Source: Paenibacillus alkalitolerans (GTDB lineage Bacteria; Bacillota; Bacilli; Paenibacillales; YIM-B00363). Taken from it: a stretch of 64,000 bases of DNA. Location: NCBI RefSeq assembly GCF_016482785.1, contig NZ_JAEMXM010000001.1:248001-312000 (forward strand), written 5' to 3'. The notes beneath the pieces were generated by a model. It saw nothing but the letters and a program-made list of their open reading frames with translations. It did no database searches and was not told the DNA's origin. The position numbers and the translations under genes were made by a program. Of the stretch, positions 34,280-43,182 are shown one piece after another (positions within the stretch are counted from its first letter, which is position 1; each line of letters opens with the position of its first letter).

Positions 34280-36130
34280 ATGTGTGGAATTGTAGGCTTG
34301 ATGCATTTTAATGAACGGCCCGTAAATGCGGAAGTACTGGTAAAAATGACAGAGACCATTGTGCATAGGGGACCGGATGACGTTGCTTATCATATTGACG
34401 ATCGTATCGGCTTAGGATTTCGAAGACTATCCATCATTGACGTTGTGGAAGGGCGTCAACCATGTTCGAACGAGGATCGAACGGTTTGGTTGGTTTTTAA
34501 CGGGGAAATTTATAATTACAAAGAGTTAAGAAGCATGTTGATGGATAAGGGACACCGTTTCTCAAGTCAGTCTGATTCCGAAACCATTGTGCATCTTTAC
34601 GAAGAGTATGGGGAAGACTGCGTCGATTATTTGAGAGGTATGTTTGCTTTTGCGATTTGGGATGCTCGCAAGCGAACGTTATTTGCAGCGCGTGATTTTT
34701 TTGGGATTAAACCCTTGTATTACATCGTAGATCAAGAGGGATTTGTTTTTGCTTCCGAAATCAAAGCACTCATCGCTAGCGGAAGAGTGAAAAAAACGAT
34801 AAGAATGGAAAGCTTGGTTGCGTATTTGACGTTCCAATACGTGCCTCAGCCCAACACGATGTATTCGAACGTGCATCAATTGCAGGCAGGGCATTGTATG
34901 CGAGTGGATTTTGACGGGAGGGTGCGAGTAAGTAAATACTGGTCACCCATCTTTGAGCCATCCGAACGATCGATGAACGATTATATAGAAGACATTCGAG
35001 CGTCCTTGCACAATTCCGTCGAACTTCATATGCAAAGCGACGTACCACGGGGCTGCTTCTTATCCAGCGGCATTGATTCCACAGCGATAGCGGCCCATAT
35101 GAATTCCTTTGAGTCGATTCGAACCTTTTCCGTAGGATTTGAAGGTTCGAACAATGAGACCATTATTGCGGGAAAAACGGCTTTCGAGTTAGGGACTTAT
35201 CACTGCGACCACATCATTTTAGAAGAAGAGTATTTCGGCAGTGTAAGAAAGACGGTTTGGCACCAAGACGATCCGGTGGCGGACCCGTCTGCTGTCGCAC
35301 TATACCATGTTGCGTGTTTGGCGAAAGAGCACGTCACTGTCGTCCTGTCGGGTGAAGGTGCCGATGAATTGTTTGGCGGGTATCGCATTTACCGGGAGCC
35401 GAACTCATTGCGAGCGTTAAGTTGGCTCCCCTCAATGTGGAAACGAATGATGCAGAAGATCCTAACCGATACGCAATGGTCGTTTACAGGGAAAAACTAT
35501 TTACTAAGAGCGTTTACGCCGCTTGAACAACGCTTTTTTGGCAACGCGAATATTTTTCACGAAGATGCGAAACAAGATTTACTTACGAATTGGGAGAGCT
35601 GGTTTCATAAAGTGGGAAAGGCTAGCGATATTACGAAAAAGTTTTACCATGAATCGGTTCACCATGATCCGGTTACCCGGATGCAGCTCATTGACTTGAA
35701 CTTATGGTTAACCGGGGACATCCTGATGAAAGCCGACAAAATGACTATGGCGCACTCGCTTGAATTACGGGTCCCCTTCCTTGATAAAGAAGTATTTGAG
35801 GCAGCAAGGAAAATACCGGTTCGCTACCGGATTGCGGCAGGGACCACGAAATATGCCTTACGGAAGGCAATGGAAGGAATCGTGCCGGATTTTATAGTGA
35901 ATCGCCCCAAACTCGGCTTCCCGGTCCCAATCCGCGATTGGCTTCGCCGCAAGGAAAGAATGTCCGTTATTCGTGAGCAATTATTAGTGCCTTCCATGTC
36001 GCAGTATTTCCAACTTCCTTACGTTGAACGCATGGTACAAGATCACCTGGCCGGCCGGGGAGATTATTCTAGAAAATTGTGGGTGCTATACATCTTTAGC
36101 CTATGGCACGAAATGTATATGGAGCAATAG
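34280..36130 (+). CDS. asnB: Glutamine-dependent asparagine synthetase-like amidotransferase
   Basis: 616 residues. The N-terminal Ntn glutaminase domain begins with Cys2 (MCGIVGLMHF) and has RGPDD and FNGEIYN. The synthetase domain has the pyrophosphate loop LSSGIDST and SGEGADELFGGYRIYR. Bacillus relatives differ in role: B. subtilis AsnB amidates meso-diaminopimelate in peptidoglycan, AsnO is a sporulation gene, and length and pattern here fit AsnO/AsnB. Placed 134 nt after vanX and before a D,D-carboxypeptidase and murG, a role in modifying the cell wall is the attractive inference. AAAGGAC precedes the ATG. Confidence 0.9.
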   Translation: MCGIVGLMHFNERPVNAEVLVKMTETIVHRGPDDVAYHIDDRIGLGFRRLSIIDVVEGRQPCSNEDRTVWLVFNGEIYNYKELRSMLMDKGHRFSSQSDSETIVHLYEEYGEDCVDYLRGMFAFAIWDARKRTLFAARDFFGIKPLYYIVDQEGFVFASEIKALIASGRVKKTIRMESLVAYLTFQYVPQPNTMYSNVHQLQAGHCMRVDFDGRVRVSKYWSPIFEPSERSMNDYIEDIRASLHNSVELHMQSDVPRGCFLSSGIDSTAIAAHMNSFESIRTFSVGFEGSNNETIIAGKTAFELGTYHCDHIILEEEYFGSVRKTVWHQDDPVADPSAVALYHVACLAKEHVTVVLSGEGADELFGGYRIYREPNSLRALSWLPSMWKRMMQKILTDTQWSFTGKNYLLRAFTPLEQRFFGNANIFHEDAKQDLLTNWESWFHKVGKASDITKKFYHESVHHDPVTRMQLIDLNLWLTGDILMKADKMTMAHSLELRVPFLDKEVFEAARKIPVRYRIAAGTTKYALRKAMEGIVPDFIVNRPKLGFPVPIRDWLRRKERMSVIREQLLVPSMSQYFQLPYVERMVQDHLAGRGDYSRKLWVLYIFSLWHEMYMEQ

Positions 36131-36328
36131 TTTGTGCACAGCCATTGACCTAGGAACCGATATGGAGGAAAAAGGCTGCTTGAAAAAGCAAAAAAGGTAG
36201 CGGGCGAGGATGAGCTTCTGTTTTTTCCCCAGTACAAAATAAAGAGGAACATGCAGATCCGGAAAAAATCTTAAGAAGTTCATTTGATGGAATTCCAAGA
36301 TAAGCACAGAATAAGGAGTTATTTTATT
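36131..36328. other. Short gap with unknown coding remnant
   Basis: One plus-strand frame (GCLKKQKR.. or LEKAKKVAGEDELLFFPQYK) shows protein-like sequence without a start. No family is recognised. Confidence 0.25.
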
Positions 36329-37342
36329 ATGGTACGAACAGAAAAAAAGAAAAAGTCAGGAATACGCATATTTGTAGCGCTTCTATTGATGGTTGTCGTT
36401 GCTGCTTTGGTCTACAAATCCATCATTACTCCAGAAAACCACCAAATACCTGTGAATGAATATGACGATAACAGCTCGTCGTATTCTCCGCCCATTTCTT
36501 CAGACCATAAAACAATGCCAGATCCATCGTTGGAGCTAGAACCCGAACCCTCTGTGTCCATATCTCCCGGCGAACTGAACAGTCCTAATGCGATTCTGAT
36601 CAATTTAAAAGATCATACCGTTCTGATGCAGAAAAACAGTGAAGAAAAAATATATCCTGCTTCATTGACTAAAATGATGACAGCCATTGTCGTAATAGAA
36701 AACTTGCCTGATTTGAAGAAAGAAATCACACTGACCAATTCTGTGTTTCAGGGCCTGTCAGAAGCAGATGCATCTATGGCAGGCTTCCAGCCGGGGGAGG
36801 AAGTAAGGGCGATTGACCTTTTATATGGGGCTCTGCTTCCTAGTGGGGCAGAATCTTGTGTTGGACTTGCTTATTACATTGCAGGGTCGGAAAAGGACTT
36901 TGTAGGGATGATGAATCAAAAAGCGGCAGATCTCGGCATGCATAACACACATTTCGAGAACTCAACTGGACTTCAGCATGAAAACCATTACACAACAGTA
37001 AAAGATCTGTCTATTCTTCTAAGCTATGCTTTACAGAATGATACTTTCCGGGAGATTTTTACTTCATCACGCCATACCACACCGCCAACGAATAAGCACC
37101 CTGACGGGATAACCTTCAAAAGTACCATGTTTGAAGAACTTAACAATCAGAGCATCGCCGACGTGGAAATCTTAGGAGGGAAAACTGGCTTCACCGATGA
37201 AGCGGGTCTATGTCTTGCGAGCCTCGCTCAAGTGGGTGACCAAGAATATATTTTGATTTCAGTTGGTGCGAAAGGGGATCACTATACGGAACAGTATAAT
37301 ATTACCGATGCATTAGCTGTATACAACAGTATAGAAAAATAG
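36329..37342 (+). CDS. Serine D,D-carboxypeptidase, DacF/VanY(D)-like
   Basis: 337 residues from ATG 36329 (AAGGAG upstream). A basic start and one helix (12-31) anchor it outside the membrane. A Ser/Pro/Glu linker follows to about residue 85. The penicillin-binding fold has S112-L-T-K (PASLTKMMTA), the second motif as SGA at 172-174 instead of SGN, and K285-T-G. It would remove the terminal D-Ala of stem pentapeptides. In VanD-type clusters a penicillin-binding-type VanY does this, while VanA-type VanY is a metalloenzyme, so this protein could supply the VanY step. A general DacA/DacF role is the alternative. Confidence 0.85.
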   Translation: MVRTEKKKKSGIRIFVALLLMVVVAALVYKSIITPENHQIPVNEYDDNSSSYSPPISSDHKTMPDPSLELEPEPSVSISPGELNSPNAILINLKDHTVLMQKNSEEKIYPASLTKMMTAIVVIENLPDLKKEITLTNSVFQGLSEADASMAGFQPGEEVRAIDLLYGALLPSGAESCVGLAYYIAGSEKDFVGMMNQKAADLGMHNTHFENSTGLQHENHYTTVKDLSILLSYALQNDTFREIFTSSRHTTPPTNKHPDGITFKSTMFEELNNQSIADVEILGGKTGFTDEAGLCLASLAQVGDQEYILISVGAKGDHYTEQYNITDALAVYNSIEK

Positions 37343-37540
37343 TAGTTGTTCATAAGAATTTATAAAGATTTTGAACGGTTCCGGGAGGAAATGGCGAGCG
37401 CTCGTTCGCCGTGCACAGAATGTCCGCGACCTCTTGCGTCGATCCCGGCATCAGCACGGTATCCGGCATCGATGGGACAATCGGCGTCGCATCGTACGAA
37501 TATGCATATGTATGAACGACACGGGACGGGGACGGATGAC

Positions 37541-38181
37541 ATGAGCCTGCAGCGGAAAAATTACGAAATCATCACGGACGAGCTCCGGCGCTTTATCGAA
37601 TCGGGTCTCATCAAGCCGGGGGAGAAGCTGGACACCATCGACCAACTGGCGACCCAGTACCGGGTCGGAAAGTCGACGGTCCGCGAGGCGCTCAGCCAGT
37701 TGAAGGCGCTCGGCCTGATCGAATCGCGGCAGGGCGGCGGAACCTATGTAAAAAAGCCGGGCCTCGAGCCGTCGGCGGTGCTGGACTCGCTGCAGACGTC
37801 GAACGCCGAGCTTGCGCAAGTGCTGCAGGTTCGCAAGATACTGGAGGTCGGAGCCGCGGGGCTTGCTGCACTGTACCGTACGGATGAAGATATCAAGGAG
37901 ATCGGCAAAATCGTCGAGCAGATGAAGGATACTGTCGGGCCCGGGCGTCGCGCAATCCGATACTGGAGACAATTATGGCGCTTATTGCCGCCGCGATGCA
38001 CCGCATGATTCAAGATAGTCGCAAGCTGTGGCTTTTCAGCGGGAAGGAAACGGCCGCCAAGCTGTTCGAAGAACACAGGATGCTGTTCGAGGCGAATCGC
38101 GACGGGGACCCGAAAGCGGCGGCTGCGACGATGACGAAGCATCTCACCCAAGTCGAGAACGCTTTGCAATCGGCAAAATAG
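37541..38181 (+). pseudogene. GntR/FadR-family regulator with internal deletion
   Basis: The N-terminal winged helix is complete: ELRRFIESGLIKPGEKLDTI, YRVGKSTVREALSQLKALGL, SRQGGGTYVKKPG. The FadR C-terminal domain starts (VLQVRKILEVGAAGLAALYR), then after MKDTVG the frame breaks. The rest (SRNPILETIMALIAAAMHRM, FEEHRMLFEANRDGDPKAAA) continues in another frame to 38181. About 15-20 residues, including the metal-site FH motif, are missing at about 37938-37955. GC-rich in an AT-rich surrounding. Confidence 0.85.
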
Positions 38182-38251
38182 CATCGGGTTTGTCGACAAT
38201 AAGCATCGGATATCGCCGCCGGCCCCGGAGGTAATTGTTTATGCAAATGGT

Positions 38252-38367
38252 GGATGTTCCCGGTAACCGGCATTACACTGCCATTCATAAGTGCAGGTGG
38301 GTCTTCATTGACGCTTATGCTGACATCGGTCGGCATCCTGCTCAATATATCTCGTTATTCGAGGTGA
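38252..38367 (+). pseudogene. C-terminal stump of FtsW/SpoVE-type SEDS glycosyltransferase
   Basis: [20 protein letters not shown], then [15 protein letters not shown] and a stop. This is the highly conserved last loop and helix of FtsW/SpoVE (LPVTG.TLPFISYGGSSL). It ends 7 nt before murG, the order of the spoVE-murG segment of Bacillus division/cell-wall operons. The rest of the gene is deleted. Confidence 0.88.
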
Positions 38368-38374
38368 CAGCAAA

Positions 38375-39445
38375 ATGAAAACTATTGTCTTTACCGGAGG
38401 TGGCTCCGCCGGGCATGTTACGCCTAACCTTGCGCTCATGCACAGGCTTGGGCAATTAGGTTGGGAAATTAAATATATAGGTTCGGCAATGGGCATCGAG
38501 AAGGACATCATAGAACGTGAGGGAGTTCCCTTTTACCCGATCTCGTCGGGGAAATTACGTCGATATTTTGATCTCAAAAATGTGAAAGACCCTTTCAGAG
38601 TGTTGAAAGGTGTTTATGAGTCTTATAGATTGCTCCGTCGGTTGAAGCCCGCCATCGTCTTTTCGAAGGGCGGGTTCGTTTCCGTCCCGGTCGTTATAGG
38701 CAGCCGGATGAACAAGGTTCCGGTCATTATTCATGAGTCTGATATAACGCTAGGGCTAGCAAACAAAATTTCAATTCCTTTTGCAACTAAAGTTTGTGTT
38801 ACCTTTCCGGAGTCTTTACAGCATGTTCAAAAAGATAAGGCCGTTCTGACGGGTTTACCGATTCGTGAACACATTCGCAGCGGTAAAGCATCTCGCGGAT
38901 ACCAGCTATGTAATTTTCATTCGCAAAAACCTGTCATTTTGGTGATGGGGGGCAGCTTAGGCTCACAAGCCATTAATCAAGCAGTCCGTGGTAACCTGGA
39001 GCGCTTGCTTGCACAATTTCAGATCGTGCACCTATGCGGGAAAGGTCATATGGCAGAGGAGCTTGCTAATACACGGGGATATAACCAATTCGAATATGTA
39101 AACGAGGAGCTACCTGATATTCTGGCGATGACAGATTTGGTTGTTTCCCGGGCGGGTGCTACGTCCATTTATGAATTTCTGGTACTGGAAAAGCCTATGC
39201 TGCTTATTCCTTTGTCGCTGCAAGCAAGTCGAGGAGACCAGATTCTGAATGCGGCGTCATTCCGGAAAGCAGGTTATGCAGATGTCCTGAGCGAAGAAAC
39301 CCTAACGGCAGATACGCTTGTAGAACGAGTAGAAGCTCTGTATGCTAATCGTGAGACTTATAAGGCTGCGATGCAATCCCGAAATGAAAGCGATGCGGTT
39401 GCATCCATCGTAGAACTGATTGAAACCTACAGCGGAATTTGCTAA
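38375..39445 (+). CDS. murG: MurG, undecaprenyldiphospho-muramoylpentapeptide GlcNAc-transferase
   Basis: 356 residues. It adds GlcNAc to lipid I to form lipid II on the inner membrane face. Motifs: FTGGGSAGHVTPNLAL (glycine-rich loop), MGGSLGSQAINQAV, and SRAGATSIYEFLVLEKPMLL, the UDP-GlcNAc site. GAGGTGACAG precedes the ATG. It lacks its usual large operon and stands after an FtsW remnant, so it is probably a second, transferred copy. Its place behind the van genes suggests support of altered lipid II synthesis, an inference only. Confidence 0.92.
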   Translation: MKTIVFTGGGSAGHVTPNLALMHRLGQLGWEIKYIGSAMGIEKDIIEREGVPFYPISSGKLRRYFDLKNVKDPFRVLKGVYESYRLLRRLKPAIVFSKGGFVSVPVVIGSRMNKVPVIIHESDITLGLANKISIPFATKVCVTFPESLQHVQKDKAVLTGLPIREHIRSGKASRGYQLCNFHSQKPVILVMGGSLGSQAINQAVRGNLERLLAQFQIVHLCGKGHMAEELANTRGYNQFEYVNEELPDILAMTDLVVSRAGATSIYEFLVLEKPMLLIPLSLQASRGDQILNAASFRKAGYADVLSEETLTADTLVERVEALYANRETYKAAMQSRNESDAVASIVELIETYSGIC

Positions 39446-39498
39446 AGCGAATAGTTAGGAACTTGGTGCGGCGCCCTTGAATATTAATTACAATCTAA

Positions 39499-39640
39499 CG
39501 ACACAAACGTACCCACATAATTTTTTTTAAATAGCCCATACTTATGGGTTTTTCTTTATTTATGTCGCAACTTTTGTGTCGTAGCTCTGCGACATAAAAG
39601 TTCCGTCATCGTACTCTAACGTCACAAATGTGTTGACATA
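39499..39640. repeat. Array of four AACTTTTGTGTCG motifs (transposon-end-like)
   Basis: CGACACAAACG (39499), hairpin GCCCATACTTATGGG with TTTTTCTTTATTTATG, CAACTTTTGTGTCGT (39568), GCGACATAAAAGTT (39589, inverted) and ACGTCACAAATG (39619, inverted). Hairpin, TTTATTTAT connector and alternating motifs repeat the layout of family A with another motif sequence. It separates the murG end from the CBASS genes. Confidence 0.7.
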
Positions 39641-39782
39641 ATGGCGAGTTACTGGGATCTTCTTCCTAGATGGAGATATGGAACACCCTTTTGTCCGTGC
39701 AGTCACAACAGCAGGAACAGAAGGGAATGGCGAAAGTTGTAGAGCCTTGCAGGAAAATGTCGATTCCTAGGAGAATACTCCC

Positions 39783-40766
39783 ATGTATGGACTGGTCTTC
39801 ATTTCCAATCAAGGATGGAGGGTTCCCTTGGCGATTCACTCGTTATCCGCAAACTTCGCATACTTCTTCAACAGGCTTAACCCAAGCCCGACTTTTGTAT
39901 CTCGTGCATCGAGTGAACACTCCACGATTACAGGGCTGCTCGAAGATCCTAACGGACTCGCTAGCGAATTATCACCCGTCTGTTTTCTTCAGGGATCATA
40001 CAGGCAACAGACAGCGATATATACGATCAATGATGTCGATATCGTAGTTCTCTGTAAGGGATTATCATTTGGGGAGAGTGGCGGGGGCGGGGGAAGGACT
40101 TGGTCAAGAAACGAAATCTTCGACACGTTGGCTGCGCCTTTGCTCAACGATGGGCGTTATCGTAATAAGGTTCGTTACAACGAAGGTAGTATGTGCATAA
40201 AGGTGGATCTCGGCATAAAGGTCGAGATACTTCCTGCTGTCTTAAAAAGGGGAAACCATGACCCAAGGGTCGAACCGTTTTGCTTGTATCGTCCACATAA
40301 GGGAAGGTGGGAAGAAGGATACGCAAGGACACATCAAGCATACTTAACGAGCAAGAACAGCGTTACGAACAGCAACTACATTCCTGCTATCAAGGTGTTC
40401 AAACATATACGGAATTATCATGACATCGATGCTGTCTCATTCCATATCGAGAGCCTTCTGCACGCAATCCCAAACGTTTACTTCGAGGGATCTCCTGCTG
40501 ATTACATTGCGAGTCTTTTAGGTTATATCGCCCAATATCCAGCTGAAGCTTGGTACCGATCAGATATCAAGACACCATGCGGGGAACGGGATTTGTTCGA
40601 TGAGGATGAATGGAATTGGCATGATTGGTCTGTGTTCCACCAATTTGTCGTCCTACTAGCCCGACTTTCCAGGATAGCAGCTACAACCCATGACCGACCG
40701 ACTGCGATCGAATGTTGGAAGGACGTTCTCGGGAATGATTTCTTCCCTCGGGAGGTTTCAAGGTGA
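39783..40766 (+). CDS. CBASS nucleotidyltransferase (CD-NTase, cGAS/DncV-like)
   Basis: 327 residues; TAGGAG and 9-nt spacing precede the ATG. The nucleotidyltransferase core has Gly71-Ser72 (CFLQGSYRQQTAIY), the metal pair Asp84/Asp86 (NDVDIVVL) and an acidic residue in CIKVDLGIKVEILP. Next come EPFCLYRP and IPAIKVFKHIRNYHDIDAVS, typical for this CD-NTase group. On phage infection such enzymes make cyclic di- or trinucleotides. The 3' end overlaps the patatin gene by 4 nt (GTGA), so both are translated together as a type I (two-gene) CBASS. The nucleotide product cannot be told from sequence. Confidence 0.88.
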   Translation: MYGLVFISNQGWRVPLAIHSLSANFAYFFNRLNPSPTFVSRASSEHSTITGLLEDPNGLASELSPVCFLQGSYRQQTAIYTINDVDIVVLCKGLSFGESGGGGGRTWSRNEIFDTLAAPLLNDGRYRNKVRYNEGSMCIKVDLGIKVEILPAVLKRGNHDPRVEPFCLYRPHKGRWEEGYARTHQAYLTSKNSVTNSNYIPAIKVFKHIRNYHDIDAVSFHIESLLHAIPNVYFEGSPADYIASLLGYIAQYPAEAWYRSDIKTPCGERDLFDEDEWNWHDWSVFHQFVVLLARLSRIAATTHDRPTAIECWKDVLGNDFFPREVSR

Positions 40767-41698
40767 GAAGAATTTTATCGATTGACGGTGGTGGAATAAA
40801 GGGAGTGTTCCCCGCATCATTCCTTGCTTCATTGGAAGATGCAATCGGAGACCGTATTGCAAATTATTTTGACTTAATCGTCGGGACATCAACGGGAGGA
40901 ATTATCGCACTCGGTCTAGGCATGGGGCTAACTGCTAAGGAAATACTATCCTTCTATGAGTCAGAAGGGCAGAAGATATTCAGGCAAACCCCAATCCTGA
41001 GTAACTTGAAGCGGATAGGGAGTGCAAAATACAGTGCCAAACCTCTTCAAAAGGCTTTAGAATCGACTTTTGGTGATAAGCGGTTGTGGGAGAGTAAGGT
41101 CCGTCTTGTAATCCCCGCCATGAATATAGATACGGGAGAGGTTCATGTTTTCAAGACACCACACAAGCCTAACTACATACGTGATTACACCGAACGTGCA
41201 GTAGATGTCGCTTTGGGTACTGCGGCAGCACCTACATTCTTCAGGACCCATGTAACTAATTCTGGAACACCGATCATTGATGGTGGAGTATGGGCAAACA
41301 ACCCAGTAGGCGTTGCTGTTGTAGAGGCAATAGGTGTACTTAACTGGCCAAGGGATGAGTTAAAGGTTTTGAGCCTAGGCTGTACTTCAACACCGATTCA
41401 TGTCGGCGTAGCCCGCTTCCTTCCAATGGGGATAGGATACTGGGGGCCACGCATAACGGAGGTATTCATGGCGGGGCAATCCTCTCAAGCACTTGGTACG
41501 GCATCGTTGCTTGCAGGGAGCGAGAACCTAATAAGGATTAGCCCAACTGTCCCAAACAAATATTCGCTTGATGGCATAAAGGAGATAAGGTCGTTGATGG
41601 GTCTTGGGAAAACAGAAGCGAGCAAGACGTTTCGAAACCTAGATGCCGTTTTCTTTACTGAACACGCAGAGCCGTTTGTACCTTTCCGTACGATGTGA
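40763..41698 (+). CDS. capV: CBASS effector phospholipase, CapV-type patatin
   Basis: 311 residues from GTG 40763 with GGGAGG 8 nt upstream. Patatin-like phospholipase with oxyanion loop DGGGIKG (8-14), nucleophile Ser43 in GTSTGG and catalytic Asp173 in DGGVWANNP. CapV enzymes bind the cyclic dinucleotide from the neighbouring CD-NTase and degrade membrane phospholipid, killing the infected cell. The gene overlap with the CD-NTase and its position as second gene support this role. Related patatins outside CBASS act in lipid turnover, but the context argues against that. Confidence 0.9.
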   Translation: MRRILSIDGGGIKGVFPASFLASLEDAIGDRIANYFDLIVGTSTGGIIALGLGMGLTAKEILSFYESEGQKIFRQTPILSNLKRIGSAKYSAKPLQKALESTFGDKRLWESKVRLVIPAMNIDTGEVHVFKTPHKPNYIRDYTERAVDVALGTAAAPTFFRTHVTNSGTPIIDGGVWANNPVGVAVVEAIGVLNWPRDELKVLSLGCTSTPIHVGVARFLPMGIGYWGPRITEVFMAGQSSQALGTASLLAGSENLIRISPTVPNKYSLDGIKEIRSLMGLGKTEASKTFRNLDAVFFTEHAEPFVPFRTM

Positions 41699-41828
41699 GG
41701 GGAGAGCGTTGTGATTGAACGGATCGTCCATAAATAAACATTGCCATTATTTTTTCGCCGATACTGGGATCGATTGGATAATCCGATATTCTAAATGTCA
41801 TTTGGGAGGGCATCTAAGGGGGTTTTCT

Positions 41829-42707
41829 GTGGCTGACTTTGGTTTAGATAAATACCGCGAGGAACATCCGATGGATTACCTCAAGGCGATTGAATTAATT
41901 AATTCAGATCCTTACAACTCACTAGTAAGTGATACAATATACAAAATCACTAGATTGCATATACCCGATACAGTATATAAATATTTTTCATTGACTGATG
42001 ATAAAGAACTAAACGAATTGAAATTTAAGACCATTGAAGATAAGAAAATTTATTTGGCATCACCTAAAGAACTCAATGATCCGTTCGAGAGTAATGCCTA
42101 TTTTTATCGTAGTGAAAGACTAAGCAGATATTCACGTCTTAAACATGTAAACGGAAGAATAATTGATGACTTTGCTTCTTTTAGCTTATTTTCTTCATTT
42201 ACATCAAATGGGATCAACAGCATGCCAATGTGGGCACATTATGCAAACAATCATAGGGGTTTTTGTTTGTCGTATGATTTGAACCAAGAATATAACTTGA
42301 GTATGAAAGGTTGTATGCTTCCCGTTCAATATACGGATAAGCGAATAGATATTACACCTATAATGGAAACGATTGTATCAGAAACACTAAAAAAGATAAA
42401 AGAGGCAAAGTGGAAAGAAAATAAAACAGTGTTAATGGACAATATGATGTTAATCTGGGTTATAGCTTATTTAAGTTGTTTGAAACATGTTAGCTGGAGT
42501 TATGAAAAAGAATTGAGAGTAGTTATTGGACGGAAGGACACTCGCTTGATGAATGCTGGTCCTTCTGCAATATACATTGGAATGAGTTGCACGAATAAGT
42601 ATATCGAGAGATTGAAGCAAATGGCAAAAAAATTAAATATACCAATATATAAAATGCAACTTGAAAACTATTCGCTTGATTATGAGTTTTCAGTTAAGCA
42701 ATTATAA
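41829..42707 (+). CDS. DUF2971 protein next to CBASS
   Basis: 292 residues from GTG 41829, 6 nt after AAGGGGG; ATG 41871 is an alternative. The DUF2971 pattern is clear: VYKYFSLTDDKELNELKFKT, IYLASPKELNDPFES, the central FSSFTSNGINSMPMWAHYAN (CFS...... .LMWSHYA), RGFCLSYDLN, and SYEKELRVV near the end. The biochemical role is unknown; the family occurs in many defence islands. It lies 131 nt after capV on the same strand and is more AT-rich, so it may be an accessory gene or an independent one. Confidence 0.75.
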   Translation: MADFGLDKYREEHPMDYLKAIELINSDPYNSLVSDTIYKITRLHIPDTVYKYFSLTDDKELNELKFKTIEDKKIYLASPKELNDPFESNAYFYRSERLSRYSRLKHVNGRIIDDFASFSLFSSFTSNGINSMPMWAHYANNHRGFCLSYDLNQEYNLSMKGCMLPVQYTDKRIDITPIMETIVSETLKKIKEAKWKENKTVLMDNMMLIWVIAYLSCLKHVSWSYEKELRVVIGRKDTRLMNAGPSAIYIGMSCTNKYIERLKQMAKKLNIPIYKMQLENYSLDYEFSVKQL

Positions 42708-42858
42708 TAAAAATAGATTCCAACGGTAGAAAGTAAATGTTTGTGAAAATGGATCGACTCAAATTAAACCGTTTGAGGTATTAAAAATTTGGTTAAGAGC
42801 TAAATAATACAGGTGGCCTTTGGTAAGCGGACTCGTTTAGTCCGCAATTACAGCAAAA

Positions 42859-42995
42859 TGTCGGACGACAAGAATTTGGGCCGATTCACACCCGCGTATT
42901 TGGCGGTCTTTTTTATTATAGGCCCAAGTTCTTGTCGTAGACGAACGTCAAGAACTTGGGCCTTTTGTCAACAATAATGTGGCGCGATAAGAACT
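42859..42995. repeat. Repeat family A, copy 4
   Basis: TGTCGGACGACAAGAATTTG, GGCCGATTCACACCCGCG, GGCGGTCTTTTTTATTATAGG, GGCCCAAGTTCTTGTCG, GTCAAGAACTTGGGCC and a third weak motif GATAAGAACTTAACCC. The rest of 42708-43182 shows no gene; a frame KIFPTEQLFANIKEIIGY near 43105-43162 may be a remnant. Confidence 0.85.
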
Positions 42996-43182
42996 TAACC
43001 CTTATGGTTGATAAGGGAAAAAAGCTAGTAATCGTTTAACTAAGGGCTATTTGTTCTTCAATGTTATATGCCGGGAAAATTATCTTTGATGATTGCAAAT
43101 GCATGAAAATCTTCCCGACCGAACAATTGTTTGCTAATATTAAAGAAATAATTGGATATTAAAGTTAGAAAGGAAGAGATAA

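Noticed and set aside
39499..42995. CBASS module as cargo of a single transposon with matching ends
   Set aside because: The left array (AACTTTTGTGTCG) and right array (CGACAAGAACTTGGGCC) have different motifs, so they cannot be the two ends of one element as they stand.
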